Source: Nannochloris sp. 'desiccata' (lineage: Eukaryota > Chlorophyta > Trebouxiophyceae > Chlorellales > Chlorellaceae). From it: DNA of 64,000 nucleotides. Under the pieces are notes generated by a model that saw nothing but the letters and a program-made list of their open reading frames with translations, was not told the origin of the DNA and made no database searches. Every line of letters starts with the position of its first letter. The first letter of the stretch is position 1. Below are positions 43,880 to 54,457 of the stretch, piece after piece. The stretch covers positions 1,612,001 through 1,676,000 of the forward strand of contig JAGTXX020000009.1 in assembly GCA_019044685.2 (NCBI GenBank), read 5' to 3'. The position numbers and the translations under genes were made by a program.

Positions 43880-44481
43880 TCAACAAACCACGGGCTCAAA
43901 GTTGCAAGCTTGAGACGTGAACTTATCAGCCGACTGCAAACCAACGGATGTTACTTCAAAGCCTACTCTAGCAAGCAAAGGAGGCAAAGACTCATCACAA
44001 GGACAGCGCTCTTGGGCAAAGCGAGCCGCTTGCTGGCAGCAGCGGTCACTGGGGAGGTTTAGAGAATTGGCCACACTCAAAATTTCAGCGACTTGTTCGT
44101 CTGTAATTGGAGTCTCACTATTCAAGGGGTAGATCTTCTCTACCTCATCGAGCTCAGCCCTGCAAATCGAGATAAGAGGACCTCCGAGCTGAACACATAC
44201 GTTGGGCTGAGCGGAGACTGGAATAATAAAGCAAAGAAAAAAAACCACAACGTTAGTACAACGATGACAAAGCGGGAAAATATTGCGACGATAGCAATTA
44301 ATCGAGCCTTGTAGCAACGATTCAAGACCTTGTTACCCATAAAAAGGTATAGGAAGAGATTTATTGGTCCATGCACGGCATAATTTGCCGTCCAAGGCTG
44401 TCCAGAAAGTAAAAGAAGAAACTCACCGACGGCAGCAAGAGCCACAAGGGCGAGAGTGAAGGATACAGCAAGGCGGGTCAT
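43880..44481 (-). CDS. Small secreted protein with eight-cysteine LTP-like pattern
   Basis: Two exons on the minus strand: 44481-44427 and 44217-43880, phase 1, 130 residues. The signal peptide (MTRLAVSFTLALVALAAVVSA) ends in a good AxA-type site before QPN. The mature protein has exactly eight Cys in the order C-x10-C-xn-CC-x10-C-x-C-xn-C-x6-C (VCVQ, SICR, RCCQ, RCPC, QACN, VVC). That is the eight-cysteine motif of plant non-specific lipid-transfer proteins and the prolamin superfamily. The spacing between the second Cys and the CC pair (about 38 residues) is longer than in typical LTPs. Lipid binding is only a hypothesis. Confidence 0.72.
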
Positions 44482-44869
44482 TTTGGGCAGCAAAAATTGG
44501 AATGTAGAAGTAGAAGTGCAACCAAGTAATTAGAAGTGTTGCAGCCTCGTCGAGGCACGAGGCCTAAAAAGCAGCTAAGCTAAAAGAAAGAATCCAGGTC
44601 AGCTTCTGCGATGGCTCTCGGCCCTTGCGTTAAACTCAGCGCCCTGCACCACCATTCATATTGATCTAATTTGCATTATATTCGATTGCATTGTCCACAT
44701 TATACAGCACCTGAAAGGCTTGTCTTTGATTTCGCTAACTTTGCTGCAAGGTGCATCTTTGATCTCGTGTCGGAGTTTATTCAATGGCACCTTGAATTGC
44801 GTAAAAACTGCATTTCTAAAACTTCTAATAAATGCTAATCTCGTCTGTGTTTTGGGTTTTTGCAGGAAA
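44482..44869. promoter_or_regulatory. Divergent intergenic region
   Basis: Lies between the eight-Cys protein gene and the gene at 44870. A pyrimidine-rich tttttgcag just before the latter ATG suggests a 5' UTR intron. Confidence 0.4.
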
Positions 44870-45421
44870 ATGAAGCTGTCTCAATCTAAGAATTCTATTT
44901 TTGGCACTCACCTTGTTGCCAAAGCACGCACTCGCTGCACCATCTCCCGCCAGCTCAACGTCCCCAAACCCCAAGCATTCCTCTCTGACGTCAGCAAATA
45001 TCTTTCTGATGCTGCCTCCCAGATTTTCTCCCCAATGAATGATGAAGTCCCTTGGGAGCGGGTTGCCGAACATGGCTTTTCAGGCAAAATCGAACACCAC
45101 GAAGCCAAAAATCTCCACCATTTGGCAGAAAACATTCGTTCTGTCCGTCATGAGCTTGAAAACTCTGTTGATTTGCTCTCAGATGATGAAAATGATGTTG
45201 CCGCCAGTGAAATTGAACTCCCCGTCGCTGACGAGTACATCTCTGCCACTATTGGCAAATTATTCGACCCCAAGGCCGTCGTAAACTCTGCAGAGCCGAA
45301 TAGATACTACAGTGGTGGCTACCGGTCTCGTGGACGTACCCAAAGGGAAGTGAGGAAGGATATTGGCAAGTTGAGACGGTTTGAAGATATCGTCAACTCA
45401 ACGATTGATAAATCCAAGTAA
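44870..45421 (+). CDS. Conserved-looking protein of unknown function
   Basis: 183 residues from the ATG at 44870. The N-terminus (MKLSQSKNSIFGTHLVAKARTRCTISRQ) is basic and Ser-rich and could be a plastid or mitochondrial presequence. The middle has VPWERVAEHGFSGKIEHHEAKNLHHLAENIRSVRHELEN, predicted helical, then an acidic stretch (SDDENDVAASEIE). The C-terminus is basic and ends in an Arg/Lys-rich helix. No family recognised. Convergent with LSM8. Confidence 0.65.
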   Translation: MKLSQSKNSIFGTHLVAKARTRCTISRQLNVPKPQAFLSDVSKYLSDAASQIFSPMNDEVPWERVAEHGFSGKIEHHEAKNLHHLAENIRSVRHELENSVDLLSDDENDVAASEIELPVADEYISATIGKLFDPKAVVNSAEPNRYYSGGYRSRGRTQREVRKDIGKLRRFEDIVNSTIDKSK

Positions 45422-45621
45422 AAGGAGATTAATTTTTATTGTTTTTGGCTTTGGCTGTGAAAATTGAATTTGTACTATGGTTTTTGTGGTATGAGATGAT
45501 TCTCTGTATATGGCGATGGTGATTAGTAAATTAAATATGGAAGAAACCTTCTTGTGAAAAAATACTTTCTAAATTGCTGCAAATCTGGGCTGCAAATCTG
45601 CTCCATGTTGTTAGAAAGTTT

Positions 45622-46183
45622 TTAATGGGTTACAGGTTTCAATGGGGATGCTTTTATTTGCGTCAAGTCAATTTGTGAATCTAAGTCTTCATCTAATTCT
45701 CCAATAACAGCTCTACAAGAAAAAGAAAAGGAAGGCTGGTCAGAAAAAACAAAATAAATAAATTTGAAAACGGTTTCAAGGCGGGGCAATTAAGTTGTCT
45801 TCATATATCATCGATAATTCCAATTCTGATACGTTTGCCCCTTTATATCACTTACATATTATCTCCGCGGACTACATAGAGTCCAAGGACAATTGTTTCT
45901 ACGCCAGCAGTGTCCTGGTAGACTCTCTCGTGGCATTCGTCTAAGATCAAATTTGTGGCTTGATCGTACCCTCTCAATGTGCCTACTAAATGCCTACCGT
46001 CGTTTGTAAGAACGGTGACAGTCCCTGCAGATGAATAGAATGTCACAGGCGAGATTAAAAGCGCACGACAATAAAGCCAATAAGCAGGAGAGAGGTTCAA
46101 ACAATTTCAGAAGAATGAATTCTTTTGCAAGGCTACTTACCATCAACGTAGGGCCCTAGACCCCCACCCGTTGGAGCAGCCAT
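45622..46183 (-). CDS. LSM8: U6 snRNA-associated LSm8
   Basis: Three exons on the minus strand: 46183-46141, 46024-45856 and 45712-45622 (phases 1 and 2), giving 100 residues, the normal family length. Sm1 motif: GTVTVLTNDGRHLVGTLRGYDQATNLIL; Sm2: VETIVLGLYVVRGDNI. The C-terminal exon gives AVIGELDEDLDSQIDLTQIKA and PLKP, a tail diagnostic of LSm8 rather than LSm1-7. LSm8 joins LSm2-7 in the nuclear ring that binds the U6 3' end for splicing. Exons 1 and 3 are too short to be seen as open frames by themselves and were recovered from splice sites and phase. Confidence 0.93.
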
Positions 46184-46548
46184 CACTTCCTTTTTATATC
46201 AGATATTTATTGAAAGCTAGAATTTTTGAAAAGAATAAAAAGATTGAATTTGCTTATAACTTAGACAAGTGATCAAGACGTTAAGCAAAGCCAGGAGTGT
46301 GTAGTTGCGTATTGAAATGATAACATATTTCTCGTTAAAACAAGAAATGGATGGTCAGTGCAAAATTAAGATAGAGAGCTGGCCGGGAAAGAGCTGCCTT
46401 TGTTGAAAAGAATGGACGAACACAGTGGCCTTTTATCTTAAGTTTAGCAAGCACATTGCCTTAAATTCAATATCGATGATTCTGGGCTATTTTTATAAAC
46501 GGTATAAACTAGCGAATTAACCTTAATACTTATGTTGATTGGTGTCGA
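46184..46548. promoter_or_regulatory. Divergent intergenic region
   Basis: Between LSM8 and the gene at 46549. AT-rich, no motif assigned. Confidence 0.35.
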
Positions 46549-47256
46549 ATGGCACATTTAGATGTTTCAGTGCTCCTCAGAAGCACGTTCCACACAGCTC
46601 ATAAAATCTCTAAACCCAGCATTTCTAAATGCAATAGAAAGTTTACAATCACTTCATCTGCACGGCATTTCCGTCGGGAGGTAAATAATGTTGCATTTTT
46701 CAAATTTCAGTCTTCTTCGTCACTCGGTGACTGTCGTGGTCACCCTCTTCTTCCAATATTTCTCATCAAGCAGTGTTACTCAACTTGCAGAGCTTGTTTT
46801 CCAAGGGAACAGAAAAACCTGAAGACGTCGTACAACGCTGCCTAGTTCATTTCAGAAAATGCGATCTACCTAGTCTATCTCAATACCTACCGCGGGAACT
46901 AATAGATGATGCAGCAACAGACGGCAGTCCATTGCTTAGTACACAGTCACCACCACTGCTCTTAATAGGCAACTCGCAAATCCAGGAACAAGGTCCACTC
47001 GCTTCTTTGCATCCCATTCTGGATATCGGTGCGCGCCGTGTTCTTCCAGGTCATTTACTACGTCGCAGTCGAGTATTAGGGTCACTTCGATTATCGTCAA
47101 CTGATTTCCAGCAACAAGTAGCGATAACAGCCCAGACAGGAGAGGAATCTGTGTTCATATGGAACTTGCGGTCGCTACAAGAAGAAGCTGACACTGATGA
47201 ATCCAGAACAGAGAAAGGGCGTTGGGTGATCAGTAAAATCCAAAGAGAATCTGAAG

Positions 47257-47291
<35 letters not shown>

Positions 47292-47780
47292 CAAAAAGCT
47301 GGAGAACGAGAAGGGGAGGAGCACAATAATAGGAATCAATTACCTAGCACCCCACAGCCTAAATCTTCCCCAGAAGCTGTAGTATACGCGCAATTAGAAG
47401 CTCTACGACGAGGTGATGTATATGAAGCCTCCCAGTTCAACACTTGGAGAGAGCTGTCTGTGACTGTGGAGAAAATGGACGGGGAAGAAAGTAGCGGAAA
47501 CCCTAGTTTACATAATTTTTCTTTAGGACCGCAGTTTGAATTGCTACGTGATATTTTAGGTAGCAATCATCCGTACACTGCGTTGTTGAATCACAGCTCT
47601 GCTGTATTGGGGCCTGCTGCGTTACCAACACAGCGCAGCATGCTCCAGGAGGTCTGGGTGAAAACTTATAGTGGAAGTAGAGTCACAGGAGAATGGGTGA
47701 GGTTTGTTTGGAATCTGAGCTTAGAATCAAGTAACGGATGCTGGATGTGTACTAAAATTGAACCATTTTTGGATACCTAA
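46549..47780 (+). CDS. DUF4864-like protein, probably plastid-targeted
   Basis: Two exons, 46549-46680 and 46791-47780, phase 0, 373 residues; an alternative acceptor inside the intron (ttcag at about 46710) cannot be excluded. Exon 1 is a Ser/Arg-rich targeting peptide. Two related halves follow: KPEDVVQRCLVHFRKCDLPSLSQYLP and, after a poly-Gln tract (about 47260-47295), SPEAVVYAQLEALRRGDVYEASQF. The second half continues with FELLRDILGSNHPYTALLNHSSAVLGPAA and WVRFVWNLSLESSNGCWMCTKIEPF, the layout of the DUF4864 family of unknown function. Family assignment is tentative. Confidence 0.7.
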
Positions 47781-47949
47781 CCTCATTTTTATGAACTTCG
47801 AAAATCGAATTTTAAAGTGTTTCTACATGAACGCGTTAACGCTTCTTCTTCTTCTTCTTGAATTAAAACTGAACATCGTCTATCAATATCATATGTTACT
47901 GTCTAATCAAATAATTAACTCGTTTAAATATTTAACAACCTCAAGGAAT

Positions 47950-49559
47950 TTAAGGTGCTGCTCTTACAGGTACACGACCATCTAAACCGCCACCTAAATC
48001 AAGCTTCCCCGACAACTGTGCTGCCAAATCGCTCCCACCATCAACCCTATCTATATAATCTGCCTTTTCACACGCAGCATACTCTTCAGAAACAGCAGTC
48101 ACGACTTCCCTCGCATCGTCAAACTCATCTAAATTAATTTCCAAACCACGGGCACCTTGTCTGTGGAAGGTAGGGAATTCTTTGTAATTTTCCACAAAGG
48201 CACGGCGGTTGTACAATTTTTCAAATTGAGATAAAGTTCGGTTGAATAAGTGGCGAATAGAGGTGTGGTTGGCCAACATAAGCCCTGAAACACGATGTGC
48301 TGAGCGGATATAGGGCGAGGAACGGGATAACGCTACTTGAATAGAGGCAGGCCCCCATTCAATAAAGCTCGCCAGCCTTCTTTCACGAATCCTCATCAAA
48401 CTTTGGTGAAGTTGGGCGGGATCCACATCCCCTTGAATAATATTTAATATAGAGATATATTTCGAGGCATCTGCATCTTTCACACGTGCATTGGGAGAAA
48501 CCATCAGGTTTTTGGGCTGTAATAAGCGGCGCATGACATCAAGAACAGTCGTTTTACGAACCACTGCACCTGCTGCTGCCTCTGCCGCGGCATCCAACGT
48601 CAGAGGAGTGTACCCCGCCATGAGGAAATGACATTGGGGAACTGGGATTAATGAAGCTAACAGCCCTGTAAGGTCATTATTCATGTACCCAGGGTACCGT
48701 AAAGTGGCTGTAGAAGCTGCCATTACGGTTGAAACCAAGGAATTTGTCTGATTAAAGGTGGGGTTTGAGATGTGAAGACGCTCTGTGGCAATTCTATTTA
48801 AGGCAGTATTGTCCAATACAACAACAGCATCAGCATTTAAAGTGAGTCTCTTTAAAGTTAACAGCGAGTTGTATGGTTGGACGACAACATCAGAAGATTC
48901 AGCTTGGTTTGGGAAGACTGAATACGTCTGAACTAACTTTTTGGGGTAGCGGTCGTTTAACGCTTCCAGCATGTAGGACCCCATTCCTGAGCCAGTACCA
49001 CCAGCAATAGAGTGTGCGAGTGTGAAGCCTTCAAGACTGTCGGAATATCCAGCTTCTCGATCAATCATATCTAATATATCTTCTTGGAAAGATTCTCCTT
49101 GGTGGTATCCACTGGCCCAGTTGTTGCCTGCACCACCACCGTGGGGTGAGAGGAAGATGTTTTCTGGGTTGAAAAGGTTTTTAATCTCGGAGTTTTGGAT
49201 ACCGTTAATAACACGTGGTTCGAGATCGATGAGACATGCGCGGGGAATGTAGCGTTCATCGTCTGCTTGGTAGAAGAAGACGTCTTTGCGATCGTTGCTG
49301 CCGACAGTGGCGAAATCTTGCAAGATGCCATCGTTGTTGATTCCATGTTCCAAGCATAGTTTCTTCCAAAACTCAGTTCCGATCTGCTCAATAATAACGT
49401 GGAGAAATACGAGTGAATAATCAGGGAACACAGGGAGTAAATAAGCAGCGATCACAAATTCGAGTTATTCGACCGCTGCTAAAACGGTTTTAGCAAGCAT
49501 TATGTCCTCACCTGATTACCGCACTGGCCAACCTGAAGCGTGATAATCTCACGGGGCAT
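47950..49559 (-). CDS. TUBG: Gamma-tubulin
   Basis: Two exons on the minus strand: 49559-49512 and 49383-47950, phase 0, 493 residues. Exon 1 encodes [16 protein letters not shown], the invariant tubulin N-terminus, and exon 2 starts [15 protein letters not shown]. Gamma-specific blocks include [23 protein letters not shown] [16 protein letters not shown], the GTP loop [29 protein letters not shown], and [23 protein letters not shown]. The protein forms the gamma-tubulin ring complex that nucleates microtubules at basal bodies and spindle poles. Its length is slightly above the norm because of a longer C-terminal tail. Confidence 0.97.
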
Positions 49560-49879
49560 GGCTGCTGTGACTCTGCTGACCTACCAAAACTTTTTGATCA
49601 GAAGAATTTCAAAATAGCAGAGATGCGTTGCAGGCTTTTTAGGGAGCGTAAGCCCTTCAACTATATGTGAAAAGAAGTAGAAATCGATAACAAGGTGTTA
49701 TTTCATATTGCCATCTCTCAACTACCCTTGCTAGCTTTCTCTCCTGCAATCAAGCCCTCCTCGCTACCAAGGAAGCCAAGCTGCCACTCCTTCTGCCTTC
49801 TCCTCTTACCAAATGCTCCTTTACAGTGCAGCAGATAAATAAAGACACAACAGCAATAACGTAAACACAATTCTCAATT
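49560..49879. promoter_or_regulatory. Region between gamma-tubulin start and NAMPT end
   Basis: 320 nt. It holds the gamma-tubulin promoter and the NAMPT 3' UTR; pyrimidine-rich at 49730-49810. No gene. Confidence 0.35.
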
Positions 49880-51715
49880 CTACATTGCCCTCAATCGACC
49901 TCCTACTTCCGTTCTCTTCTTTTTCAAACTTTCCGCCACCACATCTGCCGTCTTTGGCAACGCTCCCCACTCCTGTTCCACTCGCTCCCGTAATTGATCA
50001 AACGTTTCCCATTGCAACCCTTCTACGGGTCCACAATTATACACTATTTGCAACATATTGTCTTCTTCTGATACCTCTTCAGCGGGAAACACTGTTGGAA
50101 CTCCATTTACTCTTTTCACCGCCAGTACCCCAGGTAAGGAATCTTTCCCATGATCATCTCTTGGCGCCTTCATCTTATCTACAGATGTCCCATCAGCATA
50201 TACAATGTTATTTAATTTGACTGCAAAACTCATAGTATCTCTATTGACTTTTTGAAGCAAACCCCCGCCCATCCCAAACGCTGTGGACGCTGCGCTATAC
50301 CCCGCAGCATGCACCGCATCAAGAATAGCTTTTATCGTATGAATGCAAATGCCATCACCTTGAATAACACCAACACCACGGGGTACTTTGTACCCTTTAG
50401 AATTGACGTCAGCGCCAAAAGCAGCTTCCGCCGCTCGTAGTCCCGCCACCACAGCATCTTCTGGGATCCCGCTATCAGGCCTTAGCACCCAAAAGCCACC
50501 TTTTTCTACCTGTTTTGCAGCTACAGATGGTACTACAGTATCTAATGCACGTTGATAATCGTAGGAATCCATCACTGATGCGAAAATCCCGCTTCCAAAA
50601 TGGGAAATCATATTTATAATGGCATCTCTTTCGGTAGGCCAAGAGGTCATTACAGAGTGCTCCGTTGCGGGTATGCTGTTTCCTACAGGTCTGCCTTCGT
50701 TTAACGCAAATTGTGCGTAATATGCTGCAGATAAGGTATCTGTGCCGGTGAAATTGAGTAAGTGAGCTACCCCGCCGAGGACAGATTGTTCTACTCCGGT
50801 ACACCCTCGAAATCCAAAGTCGTGAAGGCGAGAAGCTAATAAAACATTATTAGCTCCATCTTCTACTGAGACTTCAAATCCAGCTGCTATGATATCTTTG
50901 CATCGACGAGATAACGTCGCTACGGTTGCCGGATACCAGGAATGTACGAGTAAAGTTTCTAAAAAAGTACACAAAGGGGCATATTCATTTTCCGAGGTAA
51001 TCTGAAATACAGGTACATGGGCATGAATACAACTGCCTTCTGGTAACGATTCTATCTTCACAGGCATATACCCATTGTTTTCGATGATAAATTTGACGAA
51101 TATCTCACGTGGGTACGGGAACTCGCTAAAAGTAGGGGCCATGTGTGAAGAGTAAAAAGCATCGGCGAGTTCAATATCTTTAAGTGTCCATTGTCTCATA
51201 ACGTACTGTTCTATAATGTACCGGATACCGTACCAAACAAGACGAGTATCAGTTGCGTCATTTTCATACCCTGTGCGAAATTCTCCATACTGCAGAGAGG
51301 AAAAAAAAGAAGAAGAAGGGGTGAGCAGAGAGCGGTGGTGAGGGAGTGGAAACCATCAAATTATCATAAATTTTTGGCAGGAAACGATCTGAACTAGCGT
51401 TTTCAAAAGATTTTGATATATTCTGCAGAGTTAGTAATTACTTACTGCTACCATCTGTTTGGCTTCTGGATACTGTAAAAAATGGGTTGCCTTGTAGCTA
51501 TCAGTCAAGATGGAGATGGGGAGGTAGTCGCTGAGCAGTGAAGGGGCTGTTTTGGTTGCACCCGCAGGGGAGGCGGTTGCAGGAAGGGCAGGTGATGCTA
51601 TATTATTAACCTGGAATTGATCAGCCATAGTGCGAGGTCTGATGCTGGTAATTGAGGAGACACGATTCCTTTTGAGAGAAGTGATCGAAGATCGTGAAAG
51701 TGATCCAAGGATCAT
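49880..51715 (-). CDS. NAMPT: Nicotinamide phosphoribosyltransferase
   Basis: Two exons on the minus strand: 51715-51446 and 51289-49880, phase 0, 559 residues; an internal ATG at 51628 (MADQF) may be the cytosolic start. It converts nicotinamide and PRPP to NMN in NAD salvage. Family blocks: LTDSYKATHFLQYP, LLVHSWYPATVATLSR, LHDFGFRGCTGVEQSVLGGVAHLLNFTGTDT with the Asp that selects nicotinamide, IPATEHSVMTSW with the phosphorylated His, VMDSYDY, LRPDSGIP, VIQGDGI and AFGMGGGLLQKVNRDT. Land plants use nicotinamidase instead of this enzyme. The gene is divergent from GGH. Confidence 0.95.
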
Positions 51716-51924
51716 TCAAAAAGTTGAATTGATGAACACTAGTTGGTCGTGTAATTGTAGTGAGTATTATAAATAACTTAATAATATGAGCTAACGAACG
51801 ATGTTCAAGGTATTTTGAGGAGTTAAAATAAAACGGCCAAACTGAGGTAAACGATATGGGTTTTCGATAATAACGCAATAACATTGTTTGTCGAATTATT
51901 CATTACAGCATCAAATTGCACAAG

Positions 51925-53013
51925 ATGCGCAGAGGACTACTACTTTATATAGGGCTTCTTGCCATCCATCATCATCTAGGCATTAACGTAGTCACAGCAG
52001 CTCGTCTGCTTCCTGACCAAACCCTTGACCATAGAAAACATGAAGAAAAACTCAACTTACGACCGCTCATCGGCATTCTTAGCCAAGGAGGCATCCCTGC
52101 ATCTAAGGGATATTCTTACATTGCCGCCTCTTACGTCAAGTTCGTGGAGGCCGCCGGCGCCAGAGCTGTCCCTATTTTGCACGACATGGATCCAGAGGAA
52201 GTAACCAGGAGATTTAATGCTGTAAACGGTATTCTAATTCCCGGCGGTAGTCAGGACCTCAAAGCTGGCAACCCTTATTTCGATACCGCTGAATTGCTTT
52301 TTAAATTAACGCTTGAGGCTAATGACAAAGGGGACTATTTCCCTCTCCACGGGACTTGTCTTGGTTTCGAAGCCTTGGCAATATTAGCGGCAAACAATAA
52401 CGAATCTGTAGTTACAAATTTTGATGCTGAAGACTACTCGCAGCCTCTCTACCCCACAGAAAAAGCTCCAACAAGCAGATTTTTTTCCGCCCTACCTCCT
52501 CACGTCGTCGAAAACTTAAATACTAAACCATATGCCATGCAAAACCATGCACACGGGGTTGCATATGAGGCCTTTGCATCTAACCCTGGTTTAAATTCAT
52601 TTTTTGATGTTTTAACGCTTAGTATTGATCGTCAGGATGCAGTGTATGTGTCTACTATGGAGTCGACACACTACCCCATCTCCGCTACTCAATGGCACCC
52701 AGAAAAGAACGCATTTGAGTGGACATTAAATAAAAAAACCATCCCACATCACCCTGATGCGATTGAGGTTACTCAAGAGGTGGCCAATTTTCTCGTAGGA
52801 GCTTCACGGAAAAATTTCCACGCCCCAAAGACTAGAGACGATGAGGAGGATATGTTGATTTATAATTGGAATGATGGGCTTGAGTATACTGGGACACGTA
52901 CATATGGAGGTGAAGCTGATTTTGATGAGATTTACGTGTTTCCAGATCATGAGATGTATTTGAATACAATAAAAAAGCAGCGAGAAGATACGGGGCAGGC
53001 TGCGGTGGTGTAG
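51925..53013 (+). CDS. GGH: Gamma-glutamyl hydrolase
   Basis: Single exon, 362 residues from the ATG at 51925. A signal peptide (LLLYIGLLAIHHHLGINVVTAA) sends it to the vacuole or outside. The class-I amidotransferase-like fold shows RPLIGILSQGG, YIAASYVKFVEAAGARAVPI, ILIPGGSQDL, the nucleophile elbow HGTCLGFEALAI (catalytic Cys) and QWHPEKNAFEW (catalytic His). It trims poly-gamma-glutamate from folates. A C-terminal extension of about 50 acidic/Tyr-rich residues goes beyond the usual family end. Confidence 0.94.
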   Translation: MRRGLLLYIGLLAIHHHLGINVVTAARLLPDQTLDHRKHEEKLNLRPLIGILSQGGIPASKGYSYIAASYVKFVEAAGARAVPILHDMDPEEVTRRFNAVNGILIPGGSQDLKAGNPYFDTAELLFKLTLEANDKGDYFPLHGTCLGFEALAILAANNNESVVTNFDAEDYSQPLYPTEKAPTSRFFSALPPHVVENLNTKPYAMQNHAHGVAYEAFASNPGLNSFFDVLTLSIDRQDAVYVSTMESTHYPISATQWHPEKNAFEWTLNKKTIPHHPDAIEVTQEVANFLVGASRKNFHAPKTRDDEEDMLIYNWNDGLEYTGTRTYGGEADFDEIYVFPDHEMYLNTIKKQREDTGQAAVV

Positions 53014-53507
53014 TAGATATGCTTGATAGTAGTTTTACCATGAAGTGGTCGTTTGATTTTTATAAATAAAATTAAGGGCAATACCCGACAATTCCGACAG
53101 ATTCACCTTAACTGCTACCTCCAGTCATGCATTTTACATTACAAGACAGGAGGAGCGCCTCAGTAAAAGTCAAATTGCATGGCATAGCTGTAGGGTTTAC
53201 ACTACCAGTCGTAGCAGCGGCGGCGGCAGTCGGCGGTGGCAACGTTGTCTGGACGGTAGTACCACTCGAACACAGAAATCTTCCGGTAACCTCAGGCCCA
53301 GAAGAAGAGGAGAGTACCATACCAAGCATATGCGCTCCATGGAAAAAGATTATGTTCACGTGAAGCTGCTGTTTGCAGCAGAAGAGCAAGCAGCTCAGAC
53401 CGTCGTACGTATCTATCGCAAAGGGACCGTGTTAAACTTGCTTACAAAGTATAACACGTACTGCTGATGATAATTAAATAATAAACCATGAAACTCCTCA
53501 AAACGTA
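53014..53507. other. Convergent 3' intergenic region
   Basis: About 490 nt between GGH and the coiled-coil gene. A 78-codon open stretch at 53127-53363 has no homologue that I recognise and low-complexity composition; not called as a gene. Confidence 0.4.
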
Positions 53508-54285
53508 TCACCCCGCCGTCGGTGAAATCTTTTTTGTTCCGCTACCACCACGACCCTTCTTTCTCGGTTTTTGAGGTGTAGTAGCACCATTAGTACGAGT
53601 ATCAACACTAATTTCAATGCCATCATCGCCATTCCTGCTACTATTACTATCACCACCTTCTCCTGTAAGCACTTGTTGAAAATCAATCGATTGCATTAAG
53701 CCTGCTGCTTTAGCTTCCAGGTCATGCTCCATAATTTTCTGCATTTTATCGCCTAATTTACCCACTGCATCCACTACCTGTAGATGTAATGAGTTTGGAA
53801 AATGACGAGAAGAAGGGGGAATGGGTTACAAAAGGTGTGTATGAAAGGTAAAAGATAGGGTTTTCCTGTAAAGGCATGCTTACCGCCTCTTCTTGAGATG
53901 TGCGTTGTTGCTCAACGCCCTGCATTTGTTGGACAGCTCGACGTAGCTCCATCAGTGCGAGTTTCTCTTCTTGCTGCTGGCGTTGCTCTCGCACCACCTT
54001 GAGCTGCAATAACAAGACTAATTAATCATTGGTTTTACTGAGCGGGGGTGGGGGGTAATATAAAGAGAGAATTATATTTATGCCTACCTGCTGCAGCTGT
54101 GTTCGCTGCTTTTCTAGTTGTTGCTTGAGCTGCTGGACTTCTTCATTTCCAAAATTTAAGAATTCGCGAACAATCTGCAGAGAAATTAAAACAATACTTA
54201 CTTATTTGATCACTTAACATGATCGCAACTGCAGTGCAAAAAATGTACCCAAACTGACCGTTCGCACGCTTCTAAAGATACCCAT
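53508..54285 (-). CDS. Small coiled-coil protein, function unknown
   Basis: Four exons on the minus strand: 54285-54259, 54174-54088, 54003-53884 and 53777-53508, all phase 0, 167 residues. It starts MGIFRSVRTIVREFLNFG. Residues 22-80 form a strong Gln/Glu/Arg-rich coiled coil (EEVQQLKQQLEKQRTQL, QQQEEKLALMELRRAVQ). A second helical segment follows (VVDAVGKLGDKMQKIMEHDLEAKAAGLMQ), and the end is basic (KPRKKGRGG). No family recognised. All three introns have consensus ends and preserve the frame, which supports the model. Divergent from the methyltransferase gene with a 172-nt gap. Confidence 0.75.
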
Positions 54286-54457
54286 TGATCCGATCCAACA
54301 ATCTATATTGCTAAAAAGTCGTCTTCATTCGGGAAGTTGAATTTATTCAGCCCCTTCGACCCACTAGCACCTTGCCTTCCACCTCGACCACATTCCAAAT
54401 TATTTACTGGCCACAAGAATTGCCAAAGAATTGCAAAATGCATACAAATTTAGCAAC

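Noticed and set aside
53127..53363. Plus-strand 78-codon frame between GGH and the coiled-coil gene
   Set aside because: Short, Val/Ala-rich, no splice or family support, and an equally long open frame lies on the opposite strand.
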